Shown here in pieces: positions 12,227-23,628 of a stretch of DNA of 64,000 nt. The notes below the pieces were generated by a model. That model was given only the letters and a program-made list of their open reading frames with translations. It was not told the origin of the DNA and ran no database searches. How positions within the stretch are numbered: the first letter of the stretch is position 1; each line of letters opens with the position of its first letter. The position numbers were made by a program, and so were the translations under genes. Source of the stretch: Spisula solida (Eukaryota > Mollusca > Bivalvia > Venerida > Mactridae); assembly GCA_947247005.1 (NCBI GenBank), contig OX365954.1, positions 3,178,001 to 3,242,000 of the forward strand. The letters are read 5' to 3'.

Positions 12227-13389
12227 AAAGAAACTGCTTGACACAGTCAGATATGCACAACTTGATTTGGTACTGATCAGTCATGCAAAGTTTTGTTGAA
12301 ATCCAACCATTGGTTGCTAAGAAATAATGCAGACAAAATTTATAAGTGTAAAAAAACAAAGGGCCATAACTACCTTAAAATTGATCCGACCAATGTGTGT
12401 CGACCACATGCAAAAAAAGACTTAGAACTAATCATTGATGCACAGGTTCTTTGAAATTCGTCCATTGGTTACAGAGAAATAGCGTGCACAAAATTTATAA
12501 GTAAAAAAAAAAAAGGGCCATAACTACCTTAAAATTGATTTGATAAACATGGGTCGACAATATGCACAACTAGACTTGGTATTGATCATTCATGCAAAGT
12601 TTCGTCGAAATCTGACAATTGGTAACAGAGAAATAGCGCGGACAAAATTTATAAGTGTAAAAAACAAAGGGCCATAACTCCCTTAAAATTTATCCGACCA
12701 ATGTGTGCCGAGGATATGCACAACTAGACTTGGTACTGATCATTCATGTAAAGTTTCGTTAAAATCCGACCATTGGTAACAAAGAAATAGCGCAGACAAA
12801 ATTAATAGTGTAAAAAAACAAAGGGCCATAACTCCCTTAAAATATATCCGACCAACGTGTGCCAACGATATGCACAACTAGACAGACATGGAGTAATCGA
12901 TTAAAGTAATCATGATGATTAATAATCAATTACTTTTTTCAAGTAATCATCATTAATCAGTAATCATGGATTTTTCTGATTAATGATTAATAATTTAATC
13001 GATTATTGATGAAAAAAAGGCTGTAATCATGATTACTTTACGATTACTTTATGATTACTTTGTGTTTATTTATGAGAATGTTCAGCAGAAAATATGTTTT
13101 CAGTAACAAAAACACAATGCTTGTAACTACCAAAACTAAATAGAATTAAATATATTTTTAGTGAATTATCAGTCAATAATTCATTAGTTATTTAATATTA
13201 ATTAAGTCTATATATACATAACATGTAAAAAAAATGTAAGCATGTACTAAGCTGTAAAAAGGCATTTTGTGCAATAAAATGTTTGTATATTTTTCGAGAA
13301 AGATTTACTTTTGTAATGTGGTTGAATTATTCACCTCGTTCCGTCAAATGTTCATGATGTTATATTATGTTGGTATCGCTATCATTAAA

Positions 13390-13700
13390 CATGTTTACTA
13401 TATGTATGTATATGTATATGTATATGTATGTGTATGTGTATGTGTGTGTATGTGTGTATGTGCGTATGTGTATGTATGTGTATGTATGTGTATGTATGTG
13501 TATGTATGTGTATGTATGTGTATGTATGTGTATGTATGTGTATGTATGTGTATGTATGTGTATGTATGTGTATGTATGTGTATGTATATGTATATATGTG
13601 TGTATATGTATATATATGTATATATATATATATATATGTATGTGTGTATATATGTATGTATGTGTATATATGTGCGTGCGTGCGTATATATATAAATATA
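13390..13700 (+). repeat. TATG/TGTG microsatellite
   Basis: About 300 bp of 'tatgtatgtg' and related tetra- and hexanucleotide repeats grading into (TA)n near 13620. The three overlapping open frames across it are artefacts of a stop-free repeat. Confidence 0.95.
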
Positions 13701-14189
13701 TGTAACCGTTATATTATTTTGTGCACATACATGTTTAATATGTTCTATATATAGGTATTACTTGCATGATAAATATAAAGTAACCAAGTTTAAATGGATA
13801 CACACGCAGTAAAGACTAGAACTAACAAAGAAAGAGTGTATTGTTATTCTCCTCTCTCTTTAGCTTCTTAAATGTTTCTCTATTAACAGAATCATCAAAA
13901 AAACATGTAACATCATATTATATATGTGACTCTCCACAAATAACCACACTTGGTTATAATATAAATAACATACTTATATTTATTGGTAACTAACTCAATG
14001 TTGTTTTTTGTGTACTTGTATTTTCATGTGTGTAGAACCATATTTATGAGCCTCGATAATGTCTTTACTATCCGACCAGGAATACCTGACAGTGACGTCA
14101 CATTGTGTTTACAATTCAATGTTTACTTTATAAATTGTACAAAAATGTGGATTGTCATTTTATTTTTTTACCTGTAATCTCAATATGAC

Positions 14190-14262
14190 ATCGTAGCCGA
14201 GAGGATAACGGCGCAGTATTAGTAGTTGAAAGGTAGTGAGTTCGAACCCCGTCAGCGTAACT
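14190..14262 (+). other. tRNA-like sequence (SINE head)
   Basis: 'tagccgagaggataacggc' resembles an A box with D arm, and 'gagttcgaaccccgtc' carries a good B box about 38 nt later. The ends do not form a tRNA acceptor stem. It is likely a tRNA-derived SINE head carried inside the nested element. Confidence 0.6.
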
Positions 14263-14459
14263 TTTTCCCGCTCGTTACTTTTTGCAATTGAATACAAAGT
14301 GAGTTTGAAAAATGAACTTAGTTAAGAATCTTTGTTATTTCACTAAACTTAAAATGGCTAAATTGAATCTCTTCTTTTTCTTTTCGTTCACTAGATGATT
14401 TTATAGACATTTTGAATATGCATAGTACCATGTTTTGTTAGAGAACTGGCCTAATACAT

Positions 14460-14872
14460 CTGACTTCAGCTCTCTGGGGTTTCTGTCGGGGTTACCTCAC
14501 CCTTAGTTTATGGTGTATACACCTTCCCTGAAAACACAGGGGTAACTTGATAGGGGTTCCAAACCTAGCTATTTATCCATAGTTGGTGACCTGTTCATGG
14601 GCATCAGGACATGTCCACACACCGGTGGGCCTTGAGTACCGCATGTCTAGGGGCAGGACTCCTCCGATACCCTTGTATTCAGCCTGGGATCGCATGGTAC
14701 CCAGTTTTACTACATGGCACTACATAGGGCTTGTCCATGAAGAGGCTATGTACTGGCAGGAGAGGCTTACGCACTCGGCTCCCTTTTCGCACAGGGCTAT
14801 CCAGCGGCAGCAGCTAAAAGCGAGAAGTGACAAGCACACAACACTTAGCATACCACACTAGACACATCACAT
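14460..14872 (+). other. unrecognised GC-richer block with a 92-codon open frame
   Basis: Base composition is clearly higher in G+C than the flanks. An open frame (14583-14861) begins at a GTG codon and includes GRTPPIPLYSAWDRMVPSFT and a QRQQLKAR segment near its end. I recognise no domain. Its place inside two nested transposons suggests a captured or retroelement-derived fragment rather than a host gene. Confidence 0.25.
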
Positions 14873-15691
14873 GAACCTAATTAACACACGCTAAATTGAA
14901 GGGCTAACTAAGAACGCATATTAAATTATTGTAGTGAGTCTTTGAGAAAGCAACGTATGTTCTAAACGTGTTTTAGAGATTATGTGGTTTTTAAGAGCTT
15001 TTACTAATCATAAGACAAAAGAATATTGTCAAATTCGTTATTGTACTCAATCACTAAATATGTGTTCCGTATATTATACAAAAAATACATTCATATAGAT
15101 TGTCTACTACCTGATTTGAACTCGGACCGTCTGTGTGAGAAGCAGCCAACACACCCACAGGACCATGTCTTGTTTGGACTATTAGAATTGATAAGGATTT
15201 ACTTCTATCTAATATAATCATTAATCCGTTGGGGATATACCCTGCTTATTTATAGATTGTTGACAAAATGACGTCACTGTCAAAAATTGTTGGTCGGATA
15301 GTACATTTTGTTAACCTCATTTTTTCATGTAAACATGAAATGAGAGAATAAAAGGTATTTGACTTGACTATATATTACAGATATCACATCATGTTTATAA
15401 CATGACAGTGTGTTAGAAGATTAGGGTCTACACTTAATGCTATTGTTTGACAATTCTCACCTATTTAAATGTACCAAATGTACCCCATTTCATACTCAAA
15501 GCTGCATGTATTCAGCCTGGGGCAAAGGTTTGTAGTGTTAGTTAAAATAAGTGATATGGGTTAAGTGTCACACTATTGTTTAAGAAACACAACTGACAAG
15601 ATCTGAACCTACAGTTTATATTTAATTTATAGTTTATCATGTCCATAAATATGTTTGGAAATAACGATCCTGTAAAGAAATCTCTGTATAT

Positions 15692-15928
15692 TTGATGTCA
15701 GAATGTATTGACATTGACCCCCTACACTACTGGAAGGATAATAGTGAAATATTTCCAACACTCGCAAGCCTGGCAAGAAAATATCTTGTGGTACCTGCCA
15801 CCTCTGCTCCTGTTGAGTGGTTGTTCAGGATTGCAGGAAAGTTTTTTAGGCCAGAAAGATGCAGGCTTCATATAAGTGACAAAACTTTTGAACGCCTGAT
15901 GATGATTAAATGTAATAAGCATATTTGA
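15692..15928 (+). pseudogene. hAT transposase C-terminal dimerisation region
   Basis: The frame contains DPLHYWKDNSEIFPTLASLA, then RKYLVVPATSAPVEWLFRIA, then GKFFRPERCRL and a closing DKTFERLMMIKCN. The L-x-Y/W-W-x-x-N ... P-x-L-x-x-x-A-R-x-x-L ... P-A-T-S-A-P/S-x-E-R-x-F-S-x-A-G pattern is the conserved C-terminal (Dimer_Tnp_hAT) region. Two usually conserved residues differ: R of S-x-E-R is W, and the following V-F-S-x-A-G reads L-F-R-x-A-G. About 80 codons survive of the usual ~600, so the copy is truncated. It lies 320 bp from the right terminal repeat, as expected. Confidence 0.85.
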
Positions 15929-16737
15929 ACTTTATTCATGTAAGAGAACCATTTGTCTCTTGAACAATGCACCCACTAGATGAATATATCTTGTGTGTCT
16001 AATTGATATATCTGTTTAGTATTAGATAGACACATTGTAACTGTTTAATAAACATGTCATTTAACTTTGTTTTGTTCTGTGTTTTTGAAAAGTAATCGTT
16101 AATCATCCGATTACTTCAATTAACGATTAATAATTTAATCGATTAACAACAATTTGTCAGTTAATTGATTATTAATCGATTATCCAAAAATGTCTAAATA
16201 ATCGATTAATAATCGATTACTTTTCAAAGTAATCGACTCCATGTCTGCAACTAGAAGTGGTACTGATCATTCATGTAAAGTTTCGATGAAATCCGACCAA
16301 GGGTTACAGAGAAATAGCACAGACAAAATTTATAAGTGTAAAAATACAAAGGGCCATAACTCCCTTAAAATTCATCCTACCAACGTGTGCCGACGATATG
16401 CACAACTAGATTTGGTACTGATCATTCATGCAAAGTTTCGATGAAATCCAACCAAGGGTTACAGAGAAATAGCGCGGACAAAATTTATAAGTGTAAAAAA
16501 ACAAAGGGCCATAACTCCCTTAAAATTTATCCGACCGGCGTGTGCCGACGATATGCACAACTAGACTTGGTACTGATCAGTCATGCAAAGTTTCTATGAA
16601 ATCCAACCAAGGGTTACAGAGAAATAGCGCGGACAAAATTTGCACGGACCAACCGACCAACAGACCAACCAACTAACCAACCAACCTCAAGCATGACTCC
16701 AATATAGCCCCCATATACTATGTATCTGGGGGTATAA

Positions 16738-16853
16738 TGACAATGTTTGACCATGGTCAGTGACAATGTTTGACCATGGTCACTGATGGACATGGTCGAC
16801 CATGTTAGCTGACCATGGTGCCAATTAACGGAGGGCAGTCAACCATGCTGCAA
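16738..16853. repeat. 'gaccatggtc' palindromic repeat block, right copy
   Basis: Directly repeated relative of 12108-12226, sharing 'ccatgttagctgaccatgg' and 'tgccaattaac'-'gggcagtcaaccatg'. Probably an older repeat into which the pearl-like element inserted. Confidence 0.75.
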
Positions 16854-16947
16854 AATAGATCTGACAAGCGCTTAAAGCTCTTATTAACAGTTTGGTCAAT
16901 TAGTGTTTATACTGAGATCAATAAATATTTCATTATATATTAACTAG

Positions 16948-17113
16948 AGCTGTTGCCATCGGCAGACTAATATACCCCCGCCGGCAAAGGGCCATCCTGC
17001 CAAAACTGTAGGAGGAGTTGCGTCCACAAGAATGCGTCTACGGACAGACTGACTGACAGAAAGACAAGCTGAACCCAGTATACCCCCCTCACAACTCGTT
17101 GTGCGGGGGTATA
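16948..17113 (+). mobile_element. short pearl-like element without tandem core
   Basis: Starts 'aactagagctgttgccatcg', carries 'acggacagactgactgacag', and ends in a hairpin pairing 'acccccctcacaac' with 'gttgtgcgggggt', followed by 'ata'. It has the same 5' domain, short tract and hairpin order as the larger elements, without the repeat core. Confidence 0.75.
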
Positions 17114-17700
17114 AAAATATTACACTAAATTTGTTGCTTCTAATATGGCTATATAGGATTAGACCACCTCTATTAATGATTCCAAGGCTAAATGATTTTG
17201 ACCATTATTCATGATTTACAGGCTAATAACAGCTCTAATAATGCAGTTTTAACCATTATTTATGATTCACAGGTTAAATGAAACTCAAATAATACAAGCT
17301 ATAGTACAGTCAGGGTAAGAATACAGTGATGCAGCGGTCGGGTCCACTATTACAGTGTTAAACTAATTATAAATGTTTAAACAGACAGCCATAATTTCAA
17401 TGCTAAACTAACAAACTATATTCGCACTACCTATTCAGACAATGGTTGTAATCTTCTGTGTACACATAAACGGCTACGTCACTGTCACCAGATCCTAACT
17501 GGATTATACAAATGTTTGTAGGGGGTAAACGCAAAACAGCCAATCAGCAGCACTAGGCAGCCAGTGCTAACAGCATTTTTGTCAAAAAAAGGTTTTCAAT
17601 CTATCAATTACTGGTATATTAGACTGTCCACGATTAATGTACACTTATTTTCCCTAGTCTTGTGAAGTTTATTGAAGGAGATTAACACTATAGTTCAGTG
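17114..17700. other. mostly unassigned; short two-copy repeat
   Basis: Two loose copies of 'gaccattattcatgatt(t)acagg(c/t)taa' occur at about 17198-17275. A 'gccaatcag' CCAAT-type motif lies at 17538. Nothing else is supported. Confidence 0.35.
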
Positions 17701-17716
17701 ACATCTATATGGTCAG

Positions 17717-17750
17717 TATATAAAAGGAAGCCTTTCAAACATCAGACCAT
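17717..17750 (+). promoter_or_regulatory. possible TATA/Inr core promoter
   Basis: 'tatataaaagg' at 17717 is followed 27 nt later by an initiator-like 'tcagacc' (A at 17744). A CCAAT-type motif lies about 180 bp upstream. No ATG-led gene follows closely, so this could drive a non-coding transcript or be chance in AT-rich DNA. Confidence 0.3.
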
Positions 17751-19189
17751 TGTACTTTAGGCAGTGTGTTCATCTGACAGATTGACAATTAATTCTTGAG
17801 ACCTTTAAGCTGCAAGACCGACATTAAATACCTACTAGCACTTGCCTTATTTTTTTAAGGGCATTAACCAGTTTGGGCAAGTAACAGAAATAAGTTGTTT
17901 TACAATGTAAACACTTTAAGAAACTAAGACTAAGTATTTCTTATTGCCTTGACATTACCTGTGAATAATGAACAAATGCTTAAATAACTAACAAGTCTAA
18001 TCATGCTGAAGTCAAGGAATCTACTAGCCCAAAGTTAAATAGAGGTTCTTGCATGAGTGCTCATTTCATACCAGTTTAAAATATTAAACTAGTGTCATAT
18101 CATTGTTATCAACAAGTTTAAAATAACTTGTATGTAATTAGCAAGAATGTAACCTCAGAGAACGCTCATTATCATTCAAAATGAAGATGTACGCTGCATA
18201 GGTTTCCCCCAAAATTTAGCGGTACAATGAGAGGGACGTCTTGGCTATGGCGGTATTATACTGACATCATGGGTCAATCAATGCATGGATTGACCAACGT
18301 AACATCAGGCTAATTTAAATATTTATTGCACACTCTGGGAGTGCCAACGATATTCATGGCATGGCTCTACCGCAGGTTATATGATAAAGGTTACTTTTCA
18401 CCAAGCACCTATGGAAATATTAAACTTTCGTTTAAATTTGAATTATAGATTATTCTTTAAAGCCTTTTTAACACATTTGGGAGAGATACGCGAGACTTTC
18501 AAAAATAACCAGGACTGGGGCACTCACAGGTGCAGTTTTAAATATTATACAAATATTCTTACATAACATTGAATCGGAATTCAATTGTGAAAATTTGATA
18601 TCTGATTTATCGATTTACACTTTCACGTCCGCTCATAAAAATCAATATTGAAACCACAGTAACATGCACCCGGCGCAGTTACCATTGAGGGCGACTACGT
18701 AATAGGGTGTATCTTTAATACTATCATATCGTTAGTTTTCCAGCTTCGTTGTGACATTGCATGTTACACGTTGAACAATGTCTGCAAAATTGACGATATT
18801 TGTATGTTAGGTACTAAAAATAAACTGAAGTTGAACTCCAAGAGTGACGACGTCGTGACGCAAAAGTAACGTCATAAGAACGTATTGAAAAACAGTATGA
18901 CCACCCAGCGCCTTAAATCCTAGGATGGTGTCTTCAGTATGGGCCTTAATATATTTGGTCTGTATTGTGTTATTTGAGTGATTATGACTTATATTGTGTG
19001 AAAAGAGCTTAAATTACTCTTTAAACTATGGATATCCATGTCTACTTCTGTTCTAGATATGTTTAGCCGCTCTTGTGGATCTCAGTAAGCACAAATCCAA
19101 GTAATGCCCCAGATCCTTAAAATGTTTCTAGGGAAAGGCCTGCATGCAGTTTTGTAACAATAATCCTGTTTATTTTTGAACGTCCTGTG
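17751..19189. other. unassigned
   Basis: No gene or strong repeat. An 8-bp-stem palindrome 'ggtcaatcaatgcatggatt' plus 'gacc' lies at 18271-18294. Confidence 0.4.
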
Positions 19190-19312
19190 TATAAGTTGTA
19201 TGACTTTGTTAACAACCCTTTACCACAATTTGTAGCTGTTTAACAGCTATAAAGAATTTAATCTAGAACGTATGTTTACAATTTATGTAAGCGCTTTGAT
19301 AAACACTGTATT
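19190..19312. repeat. decayed half-copy of the palindromic element at 19321
   Basis: 'taccacaatttgtagctg' and 'gtaagcgctttgataaacac' match the right half of the 19321-19566 / 24912-25138 family. Confidence 0.5.
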
Positions 19313-19320
19313 ATATGTAC

Positions 19321-19566
19321 TCCAGGGTACTGTTTTATCAAAGCACTTACGGATATCGTAAACTTACGATCAAATTTAAATTATTTCTAATTTGCTTACA
19401 ATTATTAAGTGTGGTTAATGGAGCTGCAATATTAATAATGATTCAATTAATAAACTTCTACAAACCAGATCTGTCACCAATATCGAAGTTTTTAAGAATA
19501 ATTAAGAAATTAAATTTGAACGTAAGTTTAAGAATTTCGTAAGTGCTTTGATAAAACAGTACCCTG
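19321..19566. mobile_element. ~246-bp palindromic MITE, 'GGGTACTGTTTTATCAAAGC' ends
   Basis: The ends are inverted repeats of about 30 bp: 'agggtactgttttatcaaag' at the left and 'ctttgataaaacagtaccct' at the right, with further subterminal palindromes ('cttacg...cgtaag'). A diverged copy is at 24912-25138. Too short to code. Confidence 0.85.
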
Positions 19567-20498
19567 GTGTCTTATAGAATGTTTAGATCATTTAGCAACA
19601 TCATATTATAAGAATAAAAGTCAATGACAACAAGCAATCTATGGGGCATTACTTCATACCAGATCCCTCATTATCTAGAGATTACTTAAAATCAACACTC
19701 CCTATAGCACCAGTAATCCTTAAGTAGAGTCCCATCTGCCCACCAGTAATAGTTAATGAAAGAAATATAATAGATTTGACATTATTTCATTGAATGTCTG
19801 GCATTACAAGAGCATTTAATATGATACTAACACTAAGTAGCATAGCTGGGCAAAAACCACTTACAGCTAAGATGCTGACTGAGATCTTTAAATATTTTGT
19901 GGAAAGCATATACTTCTGTTTTCCCTCAGACTGGTGTATGTCTCATAATAATCGGTGAAGAAATAGAAAAATTACAGCTATTTTCGTTATCAAGTTGACA
20001 AATTTATTCTTGGTTTTGATGCCTTTTAAGTGACAGTGTCAAGAGTCATGTGGTAATTGCTACATTAAAGTTGAACATAAACTTGTTAAAAATCTTTTGT
20101 CAACTTCATGAACTTTTCGCAAAAGGGAATTAATGTAATATCACTATCAAGAATAAGACACTTAATAGACAGACATGTTGAGGGGCCTGTGGCTCTTATA
20201 AACTGTGATCACTATTGATTGAATTATGCAGAGAAATAATCTAAATATAAAAGCTACTTAATTTGACGGCTTCTAGACAAAACTAAAAGTTTTTTTCCAT
20301 CTAAACATCTGCTGAGTCTTGGGAAGCTGAAAGCATATTATTTAATATAATTCCATAAAATTGTATTTTCAGCTGACGTACGAAATAAAAAGCTTGCTAT
20401 TTTAAGAAGACTTAAAATATGTTTTTTTCTGATGTGATCTTACAGATGGTAATGGAAAGATAGTGAATATGATGTCTGTGTCACTTACAGCTTCCAAA
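19567..20498. other. unassigned
   Basis: AT-rich, probably intronic or intergenic. No gene, RNA or repeat recognised. Confidence 0.4.
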
Positions 20499-20622
20499 TC
20501 ACATTATCACTTTAAAAGCATAAACTTTGTGCAAAATAAAACTTCTATCCAACTTATAACCAAATAATTTAAATAATGCCCAAATTATGAGAATACACAT
20601 AATTATTATTATGCATGTCAGA
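20499..20622 (-). CDS. candidate transmembrane exon of the minus-strand receptor-like gene
   Basis: A plausible acceptor ('ttcctacatatcctttag') on the minus strand opens a frame reading LTCIIIIMCILIIWALFK then LFGYKLDRSFILHKVYAFK. It is a hydrophobic span of about 17 residues followed by basic residues, the pattern of a type I membrane segment with a stop-transfer sequence. The frame meets TGA at 20499-20501, four codons after a weak possible donor (AAA|GTGATA at 20510), and a stronger AGCT|GTAAGT lies just beyond the stop. It could be the membrane exon of the receptor-like gene or a chance hydrophobic frame in AT-rich DNA. A ~260-bp repeat (20690-20950) sits just upstream. Confidence 0.3.
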
Positions 20623-20689
20623 CTAAAGGATATGTAGGAAGGATTAATGTTGTTATAAATGTGGGATTTTATTATCAATGCAATGATAT

Positions 20690-20950
20690 AGTCCAGAGAA
20701 TTTGATACGACTCTCGACCTTCTATTACGCATAATTTAACAGCTGATATATTTTCTATTATTATTATTCTCGGTTGTGTGTTTTCATAACCGGGAAGTAT
20801 CACGAAGACGCTCCAGTTGGAATGCCAACACAAATCTAAAGGACTAATATTGCAAGATTTGCTCGCGGAAATTTATATATTCCACCCAAGAACCTTGTAA
20901 TATATTCATGCATAAAAGTCAGGATCATGTCAAATTCTCTGAGCTATATC
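20690..20950 (-). mobile_element. ~260-bp MITE, 'CAGAGAATTTGAC' ends
   Basis: The ends 'cagagaatttgata' and 'tgtcaaattctctgag' form short inverted repeats. Inside, 'taacagctgatatatttt' and 'ctaaaggactaatattgca' match copies at 35090-35315 and, in the tandem units, 57505-57760, 60116-60371 and 62727-62982. Confidence 0.75.
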
Positions 20951-21545
20951 ATCCAGGAAAATCGTTTGGTTTCATATGAGATCTTAGAACGGACAAAAAA
21001 CGCAAACTCTCGTGTCCTAGCTCTGGTTGTTATAATGGAGAAAAATGACGGACAGGTTTCACTTCATCATTAATTCATATTTCATTAATGAATTTTTATT
21101 TTTGAGAAACATTGTTTTACTCTCGTAAATTGGCAAAAAGTATAGTTTTATTTTTTTTCCACAAAGAGCTAGTACTCAATGAAACAGCATGCATAAAATG
21201 GCATCATGTAGTTTAATTAATAAACAAAATTAGTTCAATTTTATTTCATTTATCTACTTTTTTTCCCAATAAATTGAGAACAATTGCAATATATCTCAGA
21301 AAGTATTGAACAAGAGTGATCAATACAACTAAACATAAAATTATTTAATATGATAATATATTACTATATTACAGGCTTCAAACCAAGTCTTGTAGTATTT
21401 GGTTGAATACCCAGCCACTAATCACCAAAGATTACAGTGGACAAAAAAATATTGATAACTACAAATATTTGCATCTATTTGACATGTATGCCCTCACTTG
21501 CCAAATTGACCATGTCAAGGGCTATAACTGAAATATACATGCTGA
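20951..21545. other. unassigned
   Basis: No supported gene or repeat. Confidence 0.4.
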
Positions 21546-21742
21546 CAAATATCCCTACAAAATCGACTGTAGCTCAAATATTCCTACAAAATTGACTGTA
21601 GCTCAAATATCCCTACAGAATTGACTGTAGCTCAAATATCCCGACAGAATTTACTCTACAAAATTGACTGTAGCTCAAATGTTCCTACAGAATTTACTGT
21701 AGCTCAAATATCCCTACAGAATTTACTGTAGCTCAAATACCT
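21546..21742. repeat. 29-bp minisatellite, ~7 units
   Basis: Units of 'tgtagctcaaatatccctac' plus 'agaattgac' with small variations. Confidence 0.9.
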
Positions 21743-22090
21743 GAGGCAAAAGCAATCATTTCAAGGGCCATAACTCTTCTAATACTAGTCAGATCTGAAG
21801 CAAAATACATAGGTGCTCAACTATTCATGTCGACTAATATTCTTTATAATGAAATTTGACGACACTCGCTGCAGCCAAATACTTTTAGAGTTTATTGTGA
21901 GCAACATAAGCAAAATGTCATCATACCAAGGGCCTAAACTCTGCTCATACTGTTCAAATCTGAAAATATGTGTGTGCACAACGCCATGATGACTTTTTAA
22001 GTTTAATAGGGACGACGAAACATTTTTGGACCTACATTCTTTAATGAGAGTGTTGATGTAGGTTTTTTCTTTGTTCATTCTTATGTTTGA
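21743..22090. repeat. degenerate pearl-like core, ~2 units
   Basis: 'caagggccataactcttcta' and, about 150 bp later, 'ccaagggcctaaactctgct' mark two decayed units of the 'agggccataactc' core type. Confidence 0.55.
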
Positions 22091-22460
22091 ATATTGCGCC
22101 CCATAATTTAAGAGCAAGAGAATGAATGCAAACTAAAAATAACCTTTTAATTATTTCACACCCCATAACCACGTCTGAGGCCATTACAAAGAGACATTCA
22201 TAAAATTACCACTTTTAAAATCATTATTGTTTTTGCCTACATTTTTCAATGATAAACAAGGGAGTTAATAGATTAAGTTTTAGCCTACAACTTTCGCGTG
22301 TTAACCTATAGCAGTGAATAGGAGAAATCATTATGGCAATCCAAAGTTTGAAGATGCATGATAAAAGCATATGCCAGACATTATTTCAGTAGAAACCTAT
22401 ACAGGGTTCACTGATTGCTGCGAATCTCTATGACACTTGTAGGAAAATATAGAGGAGATT

Positions 22461-22601
22461 ATGGATTGCAGCAACACGACATCACTAAATCAGCAAGGTT
22501 CAAATACAGAACCAGACAAAGTTGACATCAAAGATGGCTTCTCAGGGTACATTTATGATTTCTTTCCACATATACTAGTTTTTCTCTCAATGAAGAATTA
22601 G
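22461..22601 (+). CDS. small open frame (46 codons), unrecognised
   Basis: ATG in context 'gagattATGg' opens MDCSNTTSLNQQGSNTEPDK, then VDIKDGFSG and a hydrophobic tail to TAG. A possible donor CAG|GGTACA or CAGG|GTACAT lies at about 22545, after FSG. Amino-acid usage looks protein-like up to that point, so it could be a first coding exon, but nothing identifies it. Confidence 0.2.
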   Translation: MDCSNTTSLNQQGSNTEPDKVDIKDGFSGYIYDFFPHILVFLSMKN

Positions 22602-22680
22602 ATTATACCAAAGGTGCAGCTAATGAAACACATACTTTAGTTGCATTCTTTTAAGTCATGCAATTATATAGATGAAAAGG

Positions 22681-22925
22681 AACCAGTCCTGAAGTTTATA
22701 CTTTCGCTGTTAAAAAGGAACCAGCCCTGAAGTTTATACTTTCGCAGCTGAAACGAACTGGTCCTGAAGTTTACACTTTCACAGTTGAAAAGGAACCAGC
22801 CCTGAAGTTTATACTTTTGCAGTTGAAACAAACTGGTCCTGAAGTTTATACTTTCGCAGTTGAAACAAACTGGACCTGAAGTTTATACTTTCACAGTTGA
22901 AATGGAACCAGCCCTACAGTTTGCA
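22681..22925. repeat. 37-38-bp minisatellite, ~6.5 units
   Basis: 'cctgaagtttatactttcgc' recurs at 22688, 22726, 22763, 22801, 22838, 22875 and (decayed) 22912. Confidence 0.92.
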
Positions 22926-23130
22926 TTCGTATAATAAGTACTAGCACTTTTTCATAACCCACCAACTCCCAGTAGATCATCTAGATATGTCCAATCATCT
23001 AATTAAAGGCTTAATGAACAAGATGCAAGTCTGTTACAGGAGCCATAAGCACACAAGTTCTATTGTTGAACTTCAACTCTTAAAATTTCAAATGACCGTA
23101 ACTTAAATGCTTAGAAATTTTTATTCAAAT

Positions 23131-23150
23131 CCCCCCCCCCCCCCCCCCCC
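23131..23150 (+). repeat. poly-C tract (20 nt)
   Basis: Uninterrupted run of 20 C between 'attcaaat' and 'tgcagaag'. Confidence 0.95.
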
Positions 23151-23628
23151 TGCAGAAGTTAATTCTTTCTAGTGCAGCAAATCCAGATTATTCCAGATTT
23201 GTAGGACCCCAGTGCATGATCTGGTACAAGAGAATTATGCCTCATTAACTCCGCTCCATGCAGTACTCAGTCGGAAATAGCAAAATATCACAGAGATTAT
23301 TCGGCAAAATATCACAGAGATTATTCATCATAAAACAAATTTCTAGAATTAAATTCGAGTTTAACTAATCTAAAGACACTTGTTAGACGAATGAATCTCA
23401 ATTTTAATGACAGACAATGGCAGCATCAGACAGCTAATTTACTTAACTACCTAAGTGGAACATTCTTCTTGCAATCAAACAAACTTCTTGTAGCTAATGA
23501 TAGGCAGGAAGAGCTCATAGTGAGCTAAAACAAAATATCACAAGTATTTTTTATACATGACAAAATGCACAAAAATCAGGCATTATCGGTACTTAAATTA
23601 ATTTATCATTAGGCCTTTTCCACTGGGC

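Larger units (their letters stand above)
14068..15301. mobile_element. TA-flanked inverted-repeat element nested in the hAT
   Basis: 'ctatccgaccaggaatacc' followed by 'tgacagtgacgtca' at the left is matched inverted at the right ('tgacgtcactgtcaaaaatt', then 'gttggtcggatag'). TA flanks both sides (14066-14067 and 15302-15303). It contains a tRNA-like sequence near the left end and a GC-richer stretch at 14460-14870 that is not recognised. Confidence 0.7.
12883..16247 (+). mobile_element. hAT-family DNA transposon, internally decayed
   Basis: Terminal repeats: left 'cagacatggagtaatcgatt', right ends 'gtaatcgactccatgtctg'. The 8-bp duplication CAACTAGA flanks exactly (12875-12882 and 16248-16255), the hAT hallmark. 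Both subterminal regions are packed with 'aatcgatta' and 'taatcat' motifs. A transposase C-terminus survives at 15692-15928. The rest of the coding region is replaced by a microsatellite, a nested TA-flanked element and non-coding sequence, so the copy cannot be autonomous. Confidence 0.95.
12230..16736 (+). mobile_element. pearl-like tandem-core element, split by a hAT transposon
   Basis: The core repeats 'aaagggccataactccctta' at 12361, 12515, 12669, 12823, 16351 and 16506, a 154-155 bp period. Removing the 3,365-bp hAT and its 8-bp duplication restores 155 bp between the fourth and fifth. The core is followed by a 'gaccaaccgaccaacagacc' tract at 16645-16685 and a hairpin, 'cccccatatactatg' against 'tatctggggg', ending in 'tataatg'. 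Tandem core, short tract and terminal hairpin match pearl/CvA-type elements. It has no coding capacity. Confidence 0.85.

Noticed and set aside
13267..13754. Three overlapping open frames of up to 142 codons
   Set aside because: They are translations of the TATG/TGTG microsatellite and read only Tyr, Val, Cys and Met repeats.
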